A stretch of DNA of 64,000 nucleotides from Mycobacterium dioxanotrophicus (GTDB lineage: Bacteria; Actinomycetota; Actinomycetes; Mycobacteriales; Mycobacteriaceae): contig NZ_CP020809.1 of NCBI RefSeq assembly GCF_002157835.1, positions 3,162,001 through 3,226,000 of the forward strand. The letters are read 5' to 3'. The number at the start of each line of letters is the position of its first letter. Position 1 is the first letter of the stretch. A model generated the notes under the pieces. That model was not told where the DNA came from. It saw only the letters and a list, made by a program, of their open reading frames with translations, and did not search any database. Below are positions 1-9,311 of this stretch, piece by piece. Position numbers and translations under genes: made by a program.

Positions 1-842
1 CCAATGATCCGGTGAAGATCGCCGAGGACTTCAGTGTGCTGCAACATCTTTCGGACGGCCGGGTCGACCTGATGCTGGGCCGCGGCAACACCGGTCCGGT
101 GTACCCCTGGTTCGGTCAGGACATCAGGGCGGCGATTCCGTTGACCGTCGAGCACTACCGGTTGCTGCGGCGGCTCTGGCGGGAGCAGAGTGTCGACTGG
201 AGCGGTGAATTCCGCACGCCGCTACAGGGATTCACCCTCGCACCGCAACCGCTCGACGGGGTGCCGCCGTTCGTCTGGCACGGTTCGATCCGTACCCCCG
301 AAGTCGCAGAACTGGCGGCCTATTACGGGGACGGGTTTTTCGCCAACCACATCTTCTGGCCGGCCACGCACACGAAACGCATGGTGCAGTTGTACCGGCA
401 GCGGTTCGAACACTACGGGCACGGCAGTGCCGACCAGGCCATCGTCGGCCTGGGCGGACAGGTGTTCATGCGGCCCCGCAGTCAGGACGCGATCGCCGAG
501 TTCCGGCCCTACTTCGACAATGCTCCGGTGTACGGGCACGGGCCCAGTTTGGAGGAGTTCGCTGCCGAGACACCGCTGACGGTCGGTTCGCCGCAGCAGG
601 TGATCGATCGGACGCTGAGCTTCCGCGACTACGCGGGTGACTATCAGCGGCAGTTGTTCCTCATCGACCATGCCGGCCTGCCGTTGAAGGTGGTGCTGGA
701 GCAGCTCGACCTGTTGGGCGAGGAAGTCGTTCCGGTGCTGCGCAAGGAGTTTGCGATCGGTCGGCCCGATCGCGTACCCGACGCTCCGACGCATGAGTCG
801 CTCGTGCGGGCCGCCGCCGAGAGCGCAGAGGAGCAGCCATGA
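1..842 (+). CDS. LLM-class flavin-dependent oxidoreductase, CE1758-like (5' truncated by window)
   Basis: The frame is open from the first bases (NDPVKIAEDF...), so the true start lies upstream. What is visible is about 280 residues of a bacterial luciferase-like TIM-barrel monooxygenase. The stretch DLMLGRGNTGPVYPWFGQD is typical of the actinobacterial CE1758 subgroup, which uses reduced FMN. The stop codon overlaps the next start by four bases (ATGA), and that gene encodes the matching FMN reductase. The two therefore look like a two-component monooxygenase in which the downstream protein supplies reduced flavin. The substrate cannot be read from the sequence. The family call is strong; the exact subgroup is from memory of the family. 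Confidence 0.85.
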   Translation, partial: NDPVKIAEDFSVLQHLSDGRVDLMLGRGNTGPVYPWFGQDIRAAIPLTVEHYRLLRRLWREQSVDWSGEFRTPLQGFTLAPQPLDGVPPFVWHGSIRTPEVAELAAYYGDGFFANHIFWPATHTKRMVQLYRQRFEHYGHGSADQAIVGLGGQVFMRPRSQDAIAEFRPYFDNAPVYGHGPSLEEFAAETPLTVGSPQQVIDRTLSFRDYAGDYQRQLFLIDHAGLPLKVVLEQLDLLGEEVVPVLRKEFAIGRPDRVPDAPTHESLVRAAAESAEEQP

Positions 843-1477
843 CCAAGTTGGCAGTCATCAGTGGCGGCCTGCGTGAGCCGTCGTCGACCCGGCTTCTCGC
901 GGATCGCATCACCGCCGCGGTGGAGTCGTCGATGTCCGAGCGGAACCTCCCGGTGAGCGCGACGGTGATCGAGTTGCGGCCCCTGGGCCGCGCGATCGTG
1001 GATGCGATGCTGGCCGGATTCGCCTCGGCTGAGCTGAGTTCGGCATTCGAGACCGTCGCGGATGCCGACGGGGTCATCGCCGTGACGCCGGCGTTCAACG
1101 CCTCGTTCAGCGGTCTGTTCAAGTCGTTCTTCGATGTGCTTCCCGAAGAGACACTTTCGGACATGCCGGTACTGATCGCCGCGACCGGCGGCACCGAACG
1201 GCATTCACTGGTGCTCGAACACGCGTTGCGGCCGATGTTCTCGTATCTGCACGCGGTCGTATCGCCCACCGGGGTGTACGCCGCCACCGATGACTTCGGT
1301 GGGCGCGGGTCAGGGCTCGCCCTGCGGATCGGCAAGGCCGCCGATGACTTCGTCCGGCTGCTACAGGCGTGCGGTCAGCGGGTTCGGCGCGACGTGTTCA
1401 CCGAAGAGTTGACCGACATGGAGCAGCTTCTGGCAGGCTGGCGGCCCCGGGACGGCGGCGAGACGGTCGAAGATTGA
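839..1477 (+). CDS. NADPH-dependent FMN reductase, CE1759-like
   Basis: A 212-residue flavodoxin-fold protein. The N-terminus MTKLAVISGGLREPSSTRLL carries the phosphate-binding loop of NADPH-dependent FMN reductases, and the middle segment VTPAFNASFSGLFKSFFDVL fits the flavin-contact region of the family. The start overlaps the stop of the luciferase-like monooxygenase (ATGA), so the pair is translationally coupled and this protein probably delivers FMNH2 to it. Gene pairs of this type are known as an LLM duo in actinobacteria. A convergent TetR gene follows after 8 bp. Confidence 0.85.
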   Translation: MTKLAVISGGLREPSSTRLLADRITAAVESSMSERNLPVSATVIELRPLGRAIVDAMLAGFASAELSSAFETVADADGVIAVTPAFNASFSGLFKSFFDVLPEETLSDMPVLIAATGGTERHSLVLEHALRPMFSYLHAVVSPTGVYAATDDFGGRGSGLALRIGKAADDFVRLLQACGQRVRRDVFTEELTDMEQLLAGWRPRDGGETVED

Positions 1478-1485
1478 TTCGCGGG

Positions 1486-2124
1486 CTATTTGTCGGTCGG
1501 TGCGACTCCGCGCACGACGGCGACGCACAGATCGGCGCATACCGTAGCCAATTCGTGGCTGCTCTCCTGCGGGTCGTCGAGCCAGGCCTCGATGAGTTGG
1601 TTCACGCCGCCGACCATGAAGCGTGCGCTGCGGCGTAGGTCGGTTTCGTTCGGGGTCTCCGTGCTGAGCACGGATGGAGCGTGCTGTACCACCAGATCGG
1701 TGATCATGTCGAGTATGCGGGTGCGGTGCTCGGTCAGTCCGGCGACGCTGCTGACGTCGCCGGTGGCGATGCGGTGGATGTGCGGGTCGGCGGCGATGAT
1801 GTCGAGGAAGGCCGTCAGGGCTGAGCGGAGTTTGTCGGTGAGGGTGCCCGGGTCGCCGACACCGGCGTTGACGAGCGCGCTGATCAACTCGTCGCGTACG
1901 TCGTCGGAGATGGCGAACAGCAGCTCTTCGCGGCTCGGGAACTGTTCGTAGAAGTACCGCGACGTGAGGCCGGCCGCTGCGCACACGCCACGCACGGTCA
2001 CCTCGGTGACCCCTGATTCACCCCAGATCCGGCGGCCTGCGGCGAGCAGCTTGCTCCGACGTTCGGTGCGGCGGTCGGCCGCACTGATGCCGCCGTATCC
2101 GCGCACCACCTGCGTGCGCTTCAT
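1486..2124 (-). CDS. TetR family transcriptional regulator
   Basis: A 212-residue repressor-type protein. The N-terminal helix-turn-helix lies at about residues 25-70 (AGRRIWGESGVTEVTVRGV, then AAAGLTSRYFYEQFPSREEL), which is the TetR signature with the usual YFYEQF turn. The C-terminal half is a variable ligand-binding domain. It is divergent from the MpaB-like oxygenase gene at 2194, with 69 bp between the two starts and an inverted repeat in that gap. It most likely regulates itself and that oxygenase. The ligand is unknown. It ends convergently with the FMN reductase gene. Confidence 0.88.
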   Translation of the reverse strand: MKRTQVVRGYGGISAADRRTERRSKLLAAGRRIWGESGVTEVTVRGVCAAAGLTSRYFYEQFPSREELLFAISDDVRDELISALVNAGVGDPGTLTDKLRSALTAFLDIIAADPHIHRIATGDVSSVAGLTEHRTRILDMITDLVVQHAPSVLSTETPNETDLRRSARFMVGGVNQLIEAWLDDPQESSHELATVCADLCVAVVRGVAPTDK

Positions 2125-2155
2125 TGACAGCAGCCTACCGCCAAGCCTATGTTCG

Positions 2156-2171
2156 GACTACGCATGTAGTC
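2156..2171. promoter_or_regulatory. Inverted repeat, probable TetR operator
   Basis: GACTAC-GCAT-GTAGTC is a perfect 6-bp inverted repeat with a 4-bp spacer in the 69-bp gap between the divergent tetR (1486-2124) and mpaB-like (2194) genes. It lies 22 bp before the oxygenase start. Position and symmetry suggest the operator of the adjacent TetR protein; binding is inferred. Confidence 0.5.
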
Positions 2172-2193
2172 AGTTATGGTCAGGAGGTCGTCG

Positions 2194-3414
2194 ATGAACC
2201 TGCCCGTGCCGGCTCGCCATCCTCAGCGCCCATTGCCGGTTCCCGGTGCGATGCGGATCTTCGCGTCGATGCTCGGCCTGCGGGACCCCGACGCGGACCA
2301 GTGGCGCCGACTGGGGGAGCGACTGACCGTCGGCGACGAACCCATGGACCGCCTGGTCGACTGGATGGCCTCAGCGGGCATGGCGCAGTCGAAGGCGGTG
2401 TTCGAGCGTGCGCTCACCGAAGGTATCGGCAACGTGCCCGATGCGCCGGAACCCTTGCGGGAGTTCTTCATTCGCATCGAGACCGTTCCGGACTGGGTCG
2501 ACCGCGACAAGCTCCGCAAGGGGCAGCGCGCACTGCTTCGCGGAGGTTCCGACGGCATGTCCATCGCGCGTGACGTATCGCTGCTCGGCGGGTACCAGTT
2601 CGCGGGGTTCAACAAAACCCTGCTGCGCACAGGGGCTTTGGAGAAGGGTTCGAACCAGCGTTTCGCCGAGACCATGCAGTGGGCCATGGATGTCATCTCC
2701 GACGGTGGTCTCGATCCACTCGGCATCGGCTACCGATCCACCGTGCGGGTGAGGCTGATCCACGCGTTCGTGCGCAGGCAGGTATCGGCGATGCCCGACT
2801 GGCGTGCCGACGAGTGGGGTGTGCCGGTCAACCAGACCGATATGGCCGCGACGCTGGTCGGCGCGCTCGTCGCGCCTCCCGTCGCCTCGCTCGGCATGGG
2901 AATCTTGCCCGCGCCGGGCGAACTCGATGCCATCGCGCACGTGACCCGCTACGTCGGCTGGCTCATCGGTGTCGAAGACGAATGGCTGCCCCGCAGCTTT
3001 CGCGACAGTGTGCGCGTGCTGTACCACACCTCCACCGCGCTGGCGAACCCCGACGAAACCACCCGTCAGCTGTCCGTGCCGATGGCCGAAGACCCGCTGT
3101 CGTGGCACTACCGCGGCATGGGCCGCCTGCGCCGGCGGCTGGCCTGGGCTCAGCACCTGTCGATCACCAGTGCCTTTCTCGGACCAGGTGCCATGCGCAC
3201 CCTCGGCCTGCCCGTCTACATGCCTCCGTGGTATCCGGTACTGCGCGTGCCGGCGAACGTGATCCGCAGCATCGGGGCGATGACACTGCCCGGCGGTATG
3301 GACCGCGCGGTCGCGCGCGGCCGACGTGAGCAGCAGGCCCTGCTGCACACCATCATCGGCGACAGCGCTGCCTCCATCGGAGGGTCGGCCGCACCTTTCG
3401 GCAGCGCAGCTTGA
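2194..3414 (+). CDS. MpaB / rubber-oxygenase (Lcp) family oxygenase, DUF2236-like
   Basis: A 406-residue protein resembling the mpaB/Lcp 'rubber oxygenase catalytic domain' family, a group of b-type haem oxygenases. The diagnostic helix is YRSTVRVRLIHAFVRR (about residues 180-195), with the Arg, Thr and His pattern that forms the haem pocket in latex-clearing protein. No signal peptide is visible, so it is probably cytosolic or membrane associated. I chose ATG 2194 because AGGAGG lies at 2182-2187 with ideal spacing; an ATG at 2176 is in frame but has no such site. The gene is divergent from a TetR gene. A role on hydrophobic or oxidised lipids is possible, but the substrate is unknown. Confidence 0.75.
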   Translation: MNLPVPARHPQRPLPVPGAMRIFASMLGLRDPDADQWRRLGERLTVGDEPMDRLVDWMASAGMAQSKAVFERALTEGIGNVPDAPEPLREFFIRIETVPDWVDRDKLRKGQRALLRGGSDGMSIARDVSLLGGYQFAGFNKTLLRTGALEKGSNQRFAETMQWAMDVISDGGLDPLGIGYRSTVRVRLIHAFVRRQVSAMPDWRADEWGVPVNQTDMAATLVGALVAPPVASLGMGILPAPGELDAIAHVTRYVGWLIGVEDEWLPRSFRDSVRVLYHTSTALANPDETTRQLSVPMAEDPLSWHYRGMGRLRRRLAWAQHLSITSAFLGPGAMRTLGLPVYMPPWYPVLRVPANVIRSIGAMTLPGGMDRAVARGRREQQALLHTIIGDSAASIGGSAAPFGSAA

Positions 3415-3439
3415 CTGCGGCGCAGTCGAATTCGGATTC

Positions 3440-4096
3440 CTACGGGTTCATCGAACCCAGGAAGTAGGTTTCGTGACCGGTCGGATACCCGCCCCCGTCG
3501 GTCGCGATGTGCACATGGTCGAAATGGTTGGCCGTTTCGTTTCCGTAGTCGGCCGTCCAACTCGGTGCCCCGATACCCGGATAGAACCCCTGCCGCCAGA
3601 TCACATGCAGCACACCCCATCGTTTCGCGTTCGCCAACGCGAAACCGGCGATCTGATTGCCGAGCTCAATACCCTTCTCGGAGTGGTAATTCGGGATCAT
3701 CACGTCGATCGCCAAACCGTTGGGATGCCACTTCAGCGGATCTTGGCGGTATCCGCCGATGGTGGTGATGTCGGGAAACATCATGCTGATCGCGCGGGCC
3801 ACCCAGATGGTGTGGATCTGCAAGCCCTGCTCGGGTGCCTTGCCTGCCGACAGCGGGAATTGGAAGTCGCGGGCCGCCACGGGCGCATTGGCCGCCACGA
3901 GAGCCGCCTCGGGCGGGACCGGCGCCACAGACGGCGCGACGGCACGCGCGGAGTGCGGGGCCGAAAGCGCTGCCGGGTTCTCGACTTGCCCCGAATGCTC
4001 CGTGCTCTGGACGTAGAACATGGCGGCGGCCACGGTCACCGATGCGGCGAGCGCCAACAGCCGACCGCGGCCGTTGGCTGACAGTTTCCCGCTCAC
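3440..4096 (-). CDS. Secreted M15-peptidase-like domain protein
   Basis: A 218-residue protein with an N-terminal hydrophobic segment (LLALAASVTVAAAMFYV, about residues 13-29) that acts as a signal or anchor, then an Ala/Pro-rich linker to about residue 75. The C-terminal domain has HPNGLAIDVMIP and FDHVHI, the His-Asp-His layout of the M15/D-Ala-D-Ala peptidase fold and of ARB_07466-type C-terminal domains in actinobacteria. Such a domain outside the membrane would suit peptidoglycan hydrolysis, but the exact activity is not shown. The gene stands alone between the MpaB-like gene (convergent) and rnhA (divergent). Confidence 0.65.
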   Translation of the reverse strand: MSGKLSANGRGRLLALAASVTVAAAMFYVQSTEHSGQVENPAALSAPHSARAVAPSVAPVPPEAALVAANAPVAARDFQFPLSAGKAPEQGLQIHTIWVARAISMMFPDITTIGGYRQDPLKWHPNGLAIDVMIPNYHSEKGIELGNQIAGFALANAKRWGVLHVIWRQGFYPGIGAPSWTADYGNETANHFDHVHIATDGGGYPTGHETYFLGSMNP

Positions 4097-4213
4097 GGGC
4101 AGCTAGTTTACTGAGTTGCCGCACGCCGCATCGCGGACTCGGCTATCTCGTCGGCGATGCCAACGCGCGGTTTGCCACCCCGGCCGGACCCGGGCACCCC
4201 GACCCCTGATGTG

Positions 4214-4702
4214 ATGGTCCGCGTGACCGATACCGCCACCCAGACGATCGTGATCTACACCGACGGTGCGTGCCACGGAAATCCCGGACCCGGCGGCTGG
4301 GGCGCGGTGCTGCGCTTCGGCGTGCACGAGAAGCAGCTCTACGGCGGCGAGACGGCCACCACCAACAACCGGATGGAACTGCTGGCCGCGATCATGGCCC
4401 TCGAAGCGATCACCACGCCGTACCCGGTGCAGCTGTGGACCGACAGTCAGTATGTGCGCCAAGGCATCACCGGCTGGATCGAGGGTTGGAAGCGCAAAGG
4501 CTGGAGAACCGCAGCCGGCCAACCCGTCAAGAACGACGATCTGTGGCGCCGGCTGGACGCCGCCGCGGCGAGGTACGCCGTCGAATGGCGCTGGGTGAAA
4601 GGCCACGCCGGACACGAAGGCAACGAACTCGCAGACCAATTGGCCACCCGCGGTGCGATCGAGTTCGGCGGCTCCACCCGCGGGTCGAGAGGCCGGTCAT
4701 GA
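4214..4702 (+). CDS. rnhA: Ribonuclease HI
   Basis: Cleaves the RNA strand of RNA-DNA hybrids. All catalytic acids are visible: D17 in [18 protein letters not shown]55 in [10 protein letters not shown]77 in LWTDSQYV, and the terminal Asp in [13 protein letters not shown]. The [19 protein letters not shown] segment is the basic handle region of RNase HI. Length 162 residues from ATG 4214 is normal for stand-alone RNase HI. A GTG at 4223 is an equally possible start, and the frame stays open back to 4157, but the extra residues are Pro-rich and unlike the family. No strong ribosome-binding site is seen before either. Confidence 0.93.
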   Translation: MVRVTDTATQTIVIYTDGACHGNPGPGGWGAVLRFGVHEKQLYGGETATTNNRMELLAAIMALEAITTPYPVQLWTDSQYVRQGITGWIEGWKRKGWRTAAGQPVKNDDLWRRLDAAAARYAVEWRWVKGHAGHEGNELADQLATRGAIEFGGSTRGSRGRS

Positions 4703-4774
4703 CAGCCTCTTTCGGGATCGGCCGAAATATAGGTACAAGTACTCTGCGGCGCCACCCCCACGCAGCGGCAGACT

Positions 4775-6112
4775 ATGGACATGCCCGATTCTCATGTGAT
4801 GTCGTCTGCCGGCGCCGCGGCCGATGTGGCGAAGCCCGAGCGCGACCGCGCCGTCGACGTGGCCCGGCTGGGCGCACTCGTCGTGGTCATGTTCGGGCAC
4901 TGCGCGCTGCTGCTGGCCACCATCGATGCCGGTGGTGTGGAGATCGGCAACATCCTCGGCGCCATCCCCGGGCTCGCCCCGATCACCTGGCTCCTGCAGG
5001 TCATGCCCTTGTTCTTCGTCGCCGGCGGGGCTGCAGGCGCCTACAGCTGGCACCCCGACGGGACTACGTCGTGGGGCGCGTGGTTGCTGACCCGCGCGCA
5101 GCGCCTGTGCCGGCCGGCCTTCTGGTACCTCGCGGTGTGGACCGTGGCCCTGATCGCAGTGCAGGTGACCATGGGACCCGAATCCGCCGAGGCGCTCGGG
5201 CGGGAATGCGTTGCGCTGCTGTGGTTCCTCGGCGTCTACCTGGTGGTGCTGGCGTTCGTTCCCGCGCTGACTCGGCTGTCCAGCGGTGCGGCGGCCGCGG
5301 CGGTGGTGCTTGCACTCATCGTGGCCGCCGCGGCGATGGACGCCCTACGATTCGCGGTCGACGACGCCGCGGCAGGCACCGCGAACCTGCTCATCGTCTG
5401 GCTGATCCCCGTGGTCATCGGGGTGGCCTACGCACGTCGGCTGATCAGTGTGCGCGCAGCCCTGCTCGCGGCGGCGACCGCGTTCGTCACGCAGATCTTC
5501 CTCGCGGCCCACGGCCCGTACGACGTGTCTCTGGTGGTCACCGGCACCGAGCGGGTGTCGAACGTGTCGCCCCCGACACTGCTGCTCGCCCTGCATTGCA
5601 CATGGATGTCCTGCCTGTTCGTGGCGGCCGCCGGAGCCATCCGGCGCTGGGCCGAACGACCGCGGGTCTGGCGGATCGTCGCGGTCGGTAACGGAGGAGC
5701 GATGACGCTGTACCTGTGGCACATTCCGGCCATCGCGATCGCCACATTCACCTTGCACGCGTTCGGTCTTGACGCCTTCGACCCGCACGCACCCGGTTTC
5801 TGGGGGCTGCTCGCCTTGCGTGCCGTGGTGTTCGCCGTCGTGATGGCGGTGGCCTTCCGGCTGCTGTCGCCGCTGGAACATCGGGCGTTGCCGTGGTGGG
5901 ACGGACGCGTGCGCCCCACCGGAACCTGGGCACTGGCCACCGGCGTGCTGGTCTGCCTGGCCGGGGCCGGCCTGGTGCTGATGGCCAAGAGCGGGCTCAG
6001 CGGTGTCATCGGCTGGACAGCGTTGGGCTGCTTCCTGATTGCGGTGCTGGGCGCACGGGCGTGCGCAGGATCTACCGTTGGCTCAACGGCGTATCGCACA
6101 CTTTCGGGGTGA
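4775..6112 (+). CDS. Acyltransferase 3 (OafA/YrhL-type) integral membrane protein
   Basis: A 445-residue polytopic membrane protein with about ten hydrophobic helices. The first block, RDRAVDVARLGALVVVMFGHC, holds the Arg and His near the first helix that mark acyltransferase-3 enzymes, which move acyl groups onto extracytoplasmic sugars or lipids. LLQVMPLFFVAGGAAGAYSW also fits the family. The last codons overlap the start of the K+ channel gene (GTGA at 6109-6112), so the two are co-translated, though no functional link is obvious. The acceptor is unknown. It is preceded by a 72-bp gap after rnhA with no clear ribosome-binding site. Confidence 0.8.
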   Translation: MDMPDSHVMSSAGAAADVAKPERDRAVDVARLGALVVVMFGHCALLLATIDAGGVEIGNILGAIPGLAPITWLLQVMPLFFVAGGAAGAYSWHPDGTTSWGAWLLTRAQRLCRPAFWYLAVWTVALIAVQVTMGPESAEALGRECVALLWFLGVYLVVLAFVPALTRLSSGAAAAAVVLALIVAAAAMDALRFAVDDAAAGTANLLIVWLIPVVIGVAYARRLISVRAALLAAATAFVTQIFLAAHGPYDVSLVVTGTERVSNVSPPTLLLALHCTWMSCLFVAAAGAIRRWAERPRVWRIVAVGNGGAMTLYLWHIPAIAIATFTLHAFGLDAFDPHAPGFWGLLALRAVVFAVVMAVAFRLLSPLEHRALPWWDGRVRPTGTWALATGVLVCLAGAGLVLMAKSGLSGVIGWTALGCFLIAVLGARACAGSTVGSTAYRTLSG

Positions 6113-6846
6113 CTGCACAAGAACCGCTGGACCGCTGGGAACATCGTGTCGAATGGCCGCTCGCCGCGGTCGCCGTGATCTTCCTGATCGGGTATTCGGT
6201 CGACGTCCTGGAACAGCCGCACGGGCTCACCGCGCAGGTGGTACGCGTGTTGACGGCGCTGTGCTGGGGTGCCTTCGCCGTCGACTACGCCGTGCGCCTG
6301 TGGTTGGCCCCCGACCGGTGGCGGTGGTTCCGTCGGCACCTGCTCGACCTCGCCATCGTGGCGCTTCCGCTCATCAGGCCATTGCGTCTGGTGCGCTTGG
6401 TGATTCTGATCACGGTGCTGCAGAAGGCCGTAGGCAACGCCATCCGTGGACGGGTGGTGGTGTACACGTTCGTCGGCGCGGCGCTGCTGGTGTACGTCGC
6501 ATCCCTGGCGGTCCTCCAAGCCGAACGCGACGATCCCAGCGCCGGCATCACGACGTTCGGCCAGGCGCTGTGGTGGTCGATCACGACGATCACCACCGTT
6601 GGCTACGGCGACGAATATCCCGTCACCACCACCGGCCGGATCATCGCCGCGCTGTTGATGATCGGCGGCATCAGCCTCGTCGGGTCGATCACCGCCACGA
6701 TCGCGTCGTGGATCGTGCAGCGGGTCGCCGAGGAGGACACCACCTCGCAGGCCGCCACCGTCGAGCACATCGAGGACCTGCGGTCTGAGATCCGTGCGCT
6801 GCGCGCCGAACTGGGACAGCTCACCGCACGGACCTCCGCAAACTGA
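6109..6846 (+). CDS. Voltage-gated-like potassium channel
   Basis: A 245-residue ion channel. The selectivity filter is TTITTVGYGDEYPVT, preceded by a pore helix (FGQALWWS). The N-terminal part has hydrophobic segments, including an Arg-rich helix (LIRPLRLVRLVILITVL) like an S4 voltage sensor. The C-terminus after SWIVQRVAEED is a predicted short coiled coil (VEHIEDLRSEIRALRAELG), likely for tetramer formation. I set the start at GTG 6109 because it forms a GTGA overlap with the upstream acyltransferase stop; the longer frame upstream is just the shadow of that gene. It ends 7 bp from the convergent aceA. Confidence 0.9.
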   Translation: MTAQEPLDRWEHRVEWPLAAVAVIFLIGYSVDVLEQPHGLTAQVVRVLTALCWGAFAVDYAVRLWLAPDRWRWFRRHLLDLAIVALPLIRPLRLVRLVILITVLQKAVGNAIRGRVVVYTFVGAALLVYVASLAVLQAERDDPSAGITTFGQALWWSITTITTVGYGDEYPVTTTGRIIAALLMIGGISLVGSITATIASWIVQRVAEEDTTSQAATVEHIEDLRSEIRALRAELGQLTARTSAN

Positions 6847-6853
6847 CGCCGAC

Positions 6854-9142
6854 CTAATCCTCCTTGCGGATCAGCCGCCCCAGCGCCTCGCGGTCGGGGG
6901 CCAACAGTTCCTCGATGCGGGGCTTGTTGACGTCGGCGACGATGATCTCGCCGACCTCCTGGTACACATCGCTGAAGATGCCGTGCGCCTTCATCTTCTC
7001 GGTCTGATAGATGTTGTCCTCGGTGGGCGTCACGTAATAGACGATCTCGGGCTTGAACCGGTGGATCAACCACAGGTGGATGAGATCCATCAGCCGCTTC
7101 TTCCGCAGCTTCTCGGCGTAGGTGTTCTGATCGCGCACCGTGAGGATGTTGCGGCCGTGGCGGTCCTTGATGGGGTCGACGACGACGTCGGCGAGCTTGT
7201 GATCGCTGTCCCCGTAGATGCCGAGCTCCAGGACATCGGAGCCCGCGCGTCGCGGCCGGAGCTGAACGCTGAGCGTCTCGCCGAGTTGATAGTGCTCGCT
7301 CCACAGCTTCAGCCACTCTTCGAGAAGCTTCTTGGGCACCTCGGTCTGCACCAGATGCTGATGCTGGGTGGACCCCTTACCCATGGCCTTGGTGGTGGCC
7401 GTACGTCCGGACGAGGCCGCCAGCGCGGCGTCGCTGCGCGGCCCGCCGACGAGGGTTTGCGGTGTGCGGTAAGGAGATTCGACGAGACGCATCTTGCGCT
7501 GCAACCGGGCCAGCGCCAGCATGCCGTCCTGCCGCAGCGCGGTGGCGAACTCCTCGGCGGCCACGCCGTCGATCTGATGGCCGCCGTAGGTCATGAAGTT
7601 GAAGACGAAGCCCATCTTGCCGAGTTCCTCAGGGAACCGGCGCATCTCGTCGTCGGTCATGCCCGTGGTGTCCCAGTTGAACGAGGGAGACAGGTTGTAG
7701 GCCAGCATTTTGTCGGGGTACACCGCGTGGACGGCGGTGGCGAACTCCCGGGCGTCGTCGAGGTCGGCCGTCTTGGTCTCCATCCACAGGATGTCGGCGA
7801 ACGGCGCGGCCGCCAGTGACTTGGCGATCGCATACGGGATGCCGCCACGAATCTGGTAATACCCCTCAGAGGTCTTGACCCGCTCGGGATCCCAGCCCAC
7901 GTCGGCGCCGAGCTCCTTGGCCTTCTCCCGGGCGGCGTACAGCGACGCGGTCTTGGCGAACTTGCGCCATTCCGCAGTCGTCATCGCGGTCTGCTCGCCC
8001 TCGCGCGCACGGAACTCGAGCAGTTCGGCCACCGCGTCCCCGTACGTCTGCAGCCCCGCGTCGTCCTGCCACGCCTCGACGAACCGCGATTCCACCCCGT
8101 CGAACAGCGAGTCGAGGGACTGGTCGGGGTTCTGCTGCCACGATGCCGCCGCCTGGGCGATCAGGCCCATGATGCCCTGATGTTCCAGCCAGGCTTCCGC
8201 GGTGGCGTATTCACCTTCGGGAAGGGCGTAGAGCAGATGGCCTTTGATGTCGGTCACGCCGAGGGTGTAGAAGCGTCGCATCATCGCCAGGAAACAGGAC
8301 TTGTACGACGGGATCTTCAGGTTCGTGGCGCCGAGCAGGAACGGCTGGTCACGTTCGTCGGCCCGGCCCTCGATCAGGTTGGCGGCCTCGGCGTCGGTCC
8401 GCGCGACGATGATGCCGGGGACCCGCATGATGTCGAGCTGGAAGCGGGCGGTGTTGAGCCGCTTGATCTGCTCGTCCGACGGAACCAGCACCTTGCCGCC
8501 CTGGTGGCCGCACTTCTTGGTGCCGGGCCGCTGGTCCTCGATGTGATAACCCGGCACGCCGGCCTCGACGAAACGCCGGATCAGGTTGCGTACGTGGGGA
8601 TCTCCGCCGTGGCCGGTGTCGGCGTCGGCGATGATGAACGGCCGGTAGTCGACCGCCGGAGTGGCCGCCCGCTGCTCGGGGGTCATCTTCAACCGCAGAT
8701 ACTGCTGATTGCGGTCGGCGGTGAGCAGCGCGCGCACCAGCCCGGCTGCCTCGTCGGGTACCTGGCTCAGCGGATAGCTGGCCAGATCAGGCCCGGGATC
8801 CTCGCTGATGGACCCTTTGGCCGAGGTGGCCCACCCGCCGAGGTAGATGCCGCCGATACCCATCCGCTTCATCACCACTGCCTGACCCGGCGAGTACGGG
8901 CCGAACGTGGTGATGCTCTTCTTCTGGGCGAAGAGCTCCCGAAGGTGCGGGTAGAACGCCGCCGCGGCCTCGCGGGCCACCGGATAGTCGGACGGGATCG
9001 TGCCGCGCTGCTCGGCCACCTGACGGGCCGAGTACAGCCGGATGATGCCGTCGAAGCGCGGGCTGTCGAAATACTCCTGCGTCGCAGCGACATCCTGGTC
9101 GAACGGGGTGCTGGCGGGCGCATTGGTTTCGATCGTGGACAT
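6854..9142 (-). CDS. aceA: Isocitrate lyase, long (ICL2/AceA2-type) form
   Basis: Splits isocitrate to glyoxylate and succinate in the glyoxylate shunt, and in mycobacteria also serves the methylcitrate cycle. The active-site signature [13 protein letters not shown] is at residues 209-221 (nucleophile C211), and the metal-binding ADADTGHGG at 172-180. At 762 residues it is far longer than the roughly 430-residue ICL1 type and matches the mycobacterial ICL2 class, which has an inserted helical domain and a C-terminal extension. I chose ATG 9142 ([10 protein letters not shown]) because GGAG precedes it; the frame extends to 9289 but the added residues are Arg-rich and implausible. It is monocistronic and convergent with the K+ channel. 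Confidence 0.95.
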   Translation of the reverse strand: MSTIETNAPASTPFDQDVAATQEYFDSPRFDGIIRLYSARQVAEQRGTIPSDYPVAREAAAAFYPHLRELFAQKKSITTFGPYSPGQAVVMKRMGIGGIYLGGWATSAKGSISEDPGPDLASYPLSQVPDEAAGLVRALLTADRNQQYLRLKMTPEQRAATPAVDYRPFIIADADTGHGGDPHVRNLIRRFVEAGVPGYHIEDQRPGTKKCGHQGGKVLVPSDEQIKRLNTARFQLDIMRVPGIIVARTDAEAANLIEGRADERDQPFLLGATNLKIPSYKSCFLAMMRRFYTLGVTDIKGHLLYALPEGEYATAEAWLEHQGIMGLIAQAAASWQQNPDQSLDSLFDGVESRFVEAWQDDAGLQTYGDAVAELLEFRAREGEQTAMTTAEWRKFAKTASLYAAREKAKELGADVGWDPERVKTSEGYYQIRGGIPYAIAKSLAAAPFADILWMETKTADLDDAREFATAVHAVYPDKMLAYNLSPSFNWDTTGMTDDEMRRFPEELGKMGFVFNFMTYGGHQIDGVAAEEFATALRQDGMLALARLQRKMRLVESPYRTPQTLVGGPRSDAALAASSGRTATTKAMGKGSTQHQHLVQTEVPKKLLEEWLKLWSEHYQLGETLSVQLRPRRAGSDVLELGIYGDSDHKLADVVVDPIKDRHGRNILTVRDQNTYAEKLRKKRLMDLIHLWLIHRFKPEIVYYVTPTEDNIYQTEKMKAHGIFSDVYQEVGEIIVADVNKPRIEELLAPDREALGRLIRKED

Positions 9143-9311
9143 GAGTCTCCGCTCCTCGTCGAACTCGGGTCTGGTATCCATCATCGCGGGCGAGGAGCGG
9201 CTGCGGAACGGGTTCGCCGAAGTGCTTACCGCAGAACGGATCTGTCGACGACGTCGACGCCCTAGGCTGCCGGGCAACCTCATCGACAAGCCCGGCCGAT
9301 CTGAACGAAGC

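Noticed and set aside
4270..5691. 473-residue plus-strand frame across rnhA and the acyltransferase
   Set aside because: It is Arg-rich and crosses two well supported genes in another frame.
5428..6768. 446-residue minus-strand frame over the acyltransferase and K+ channel genes
   Set aside because: Low-complexity His/Asp/Arg-rich translation with no domain; both plus-strand genes have clear motifs.
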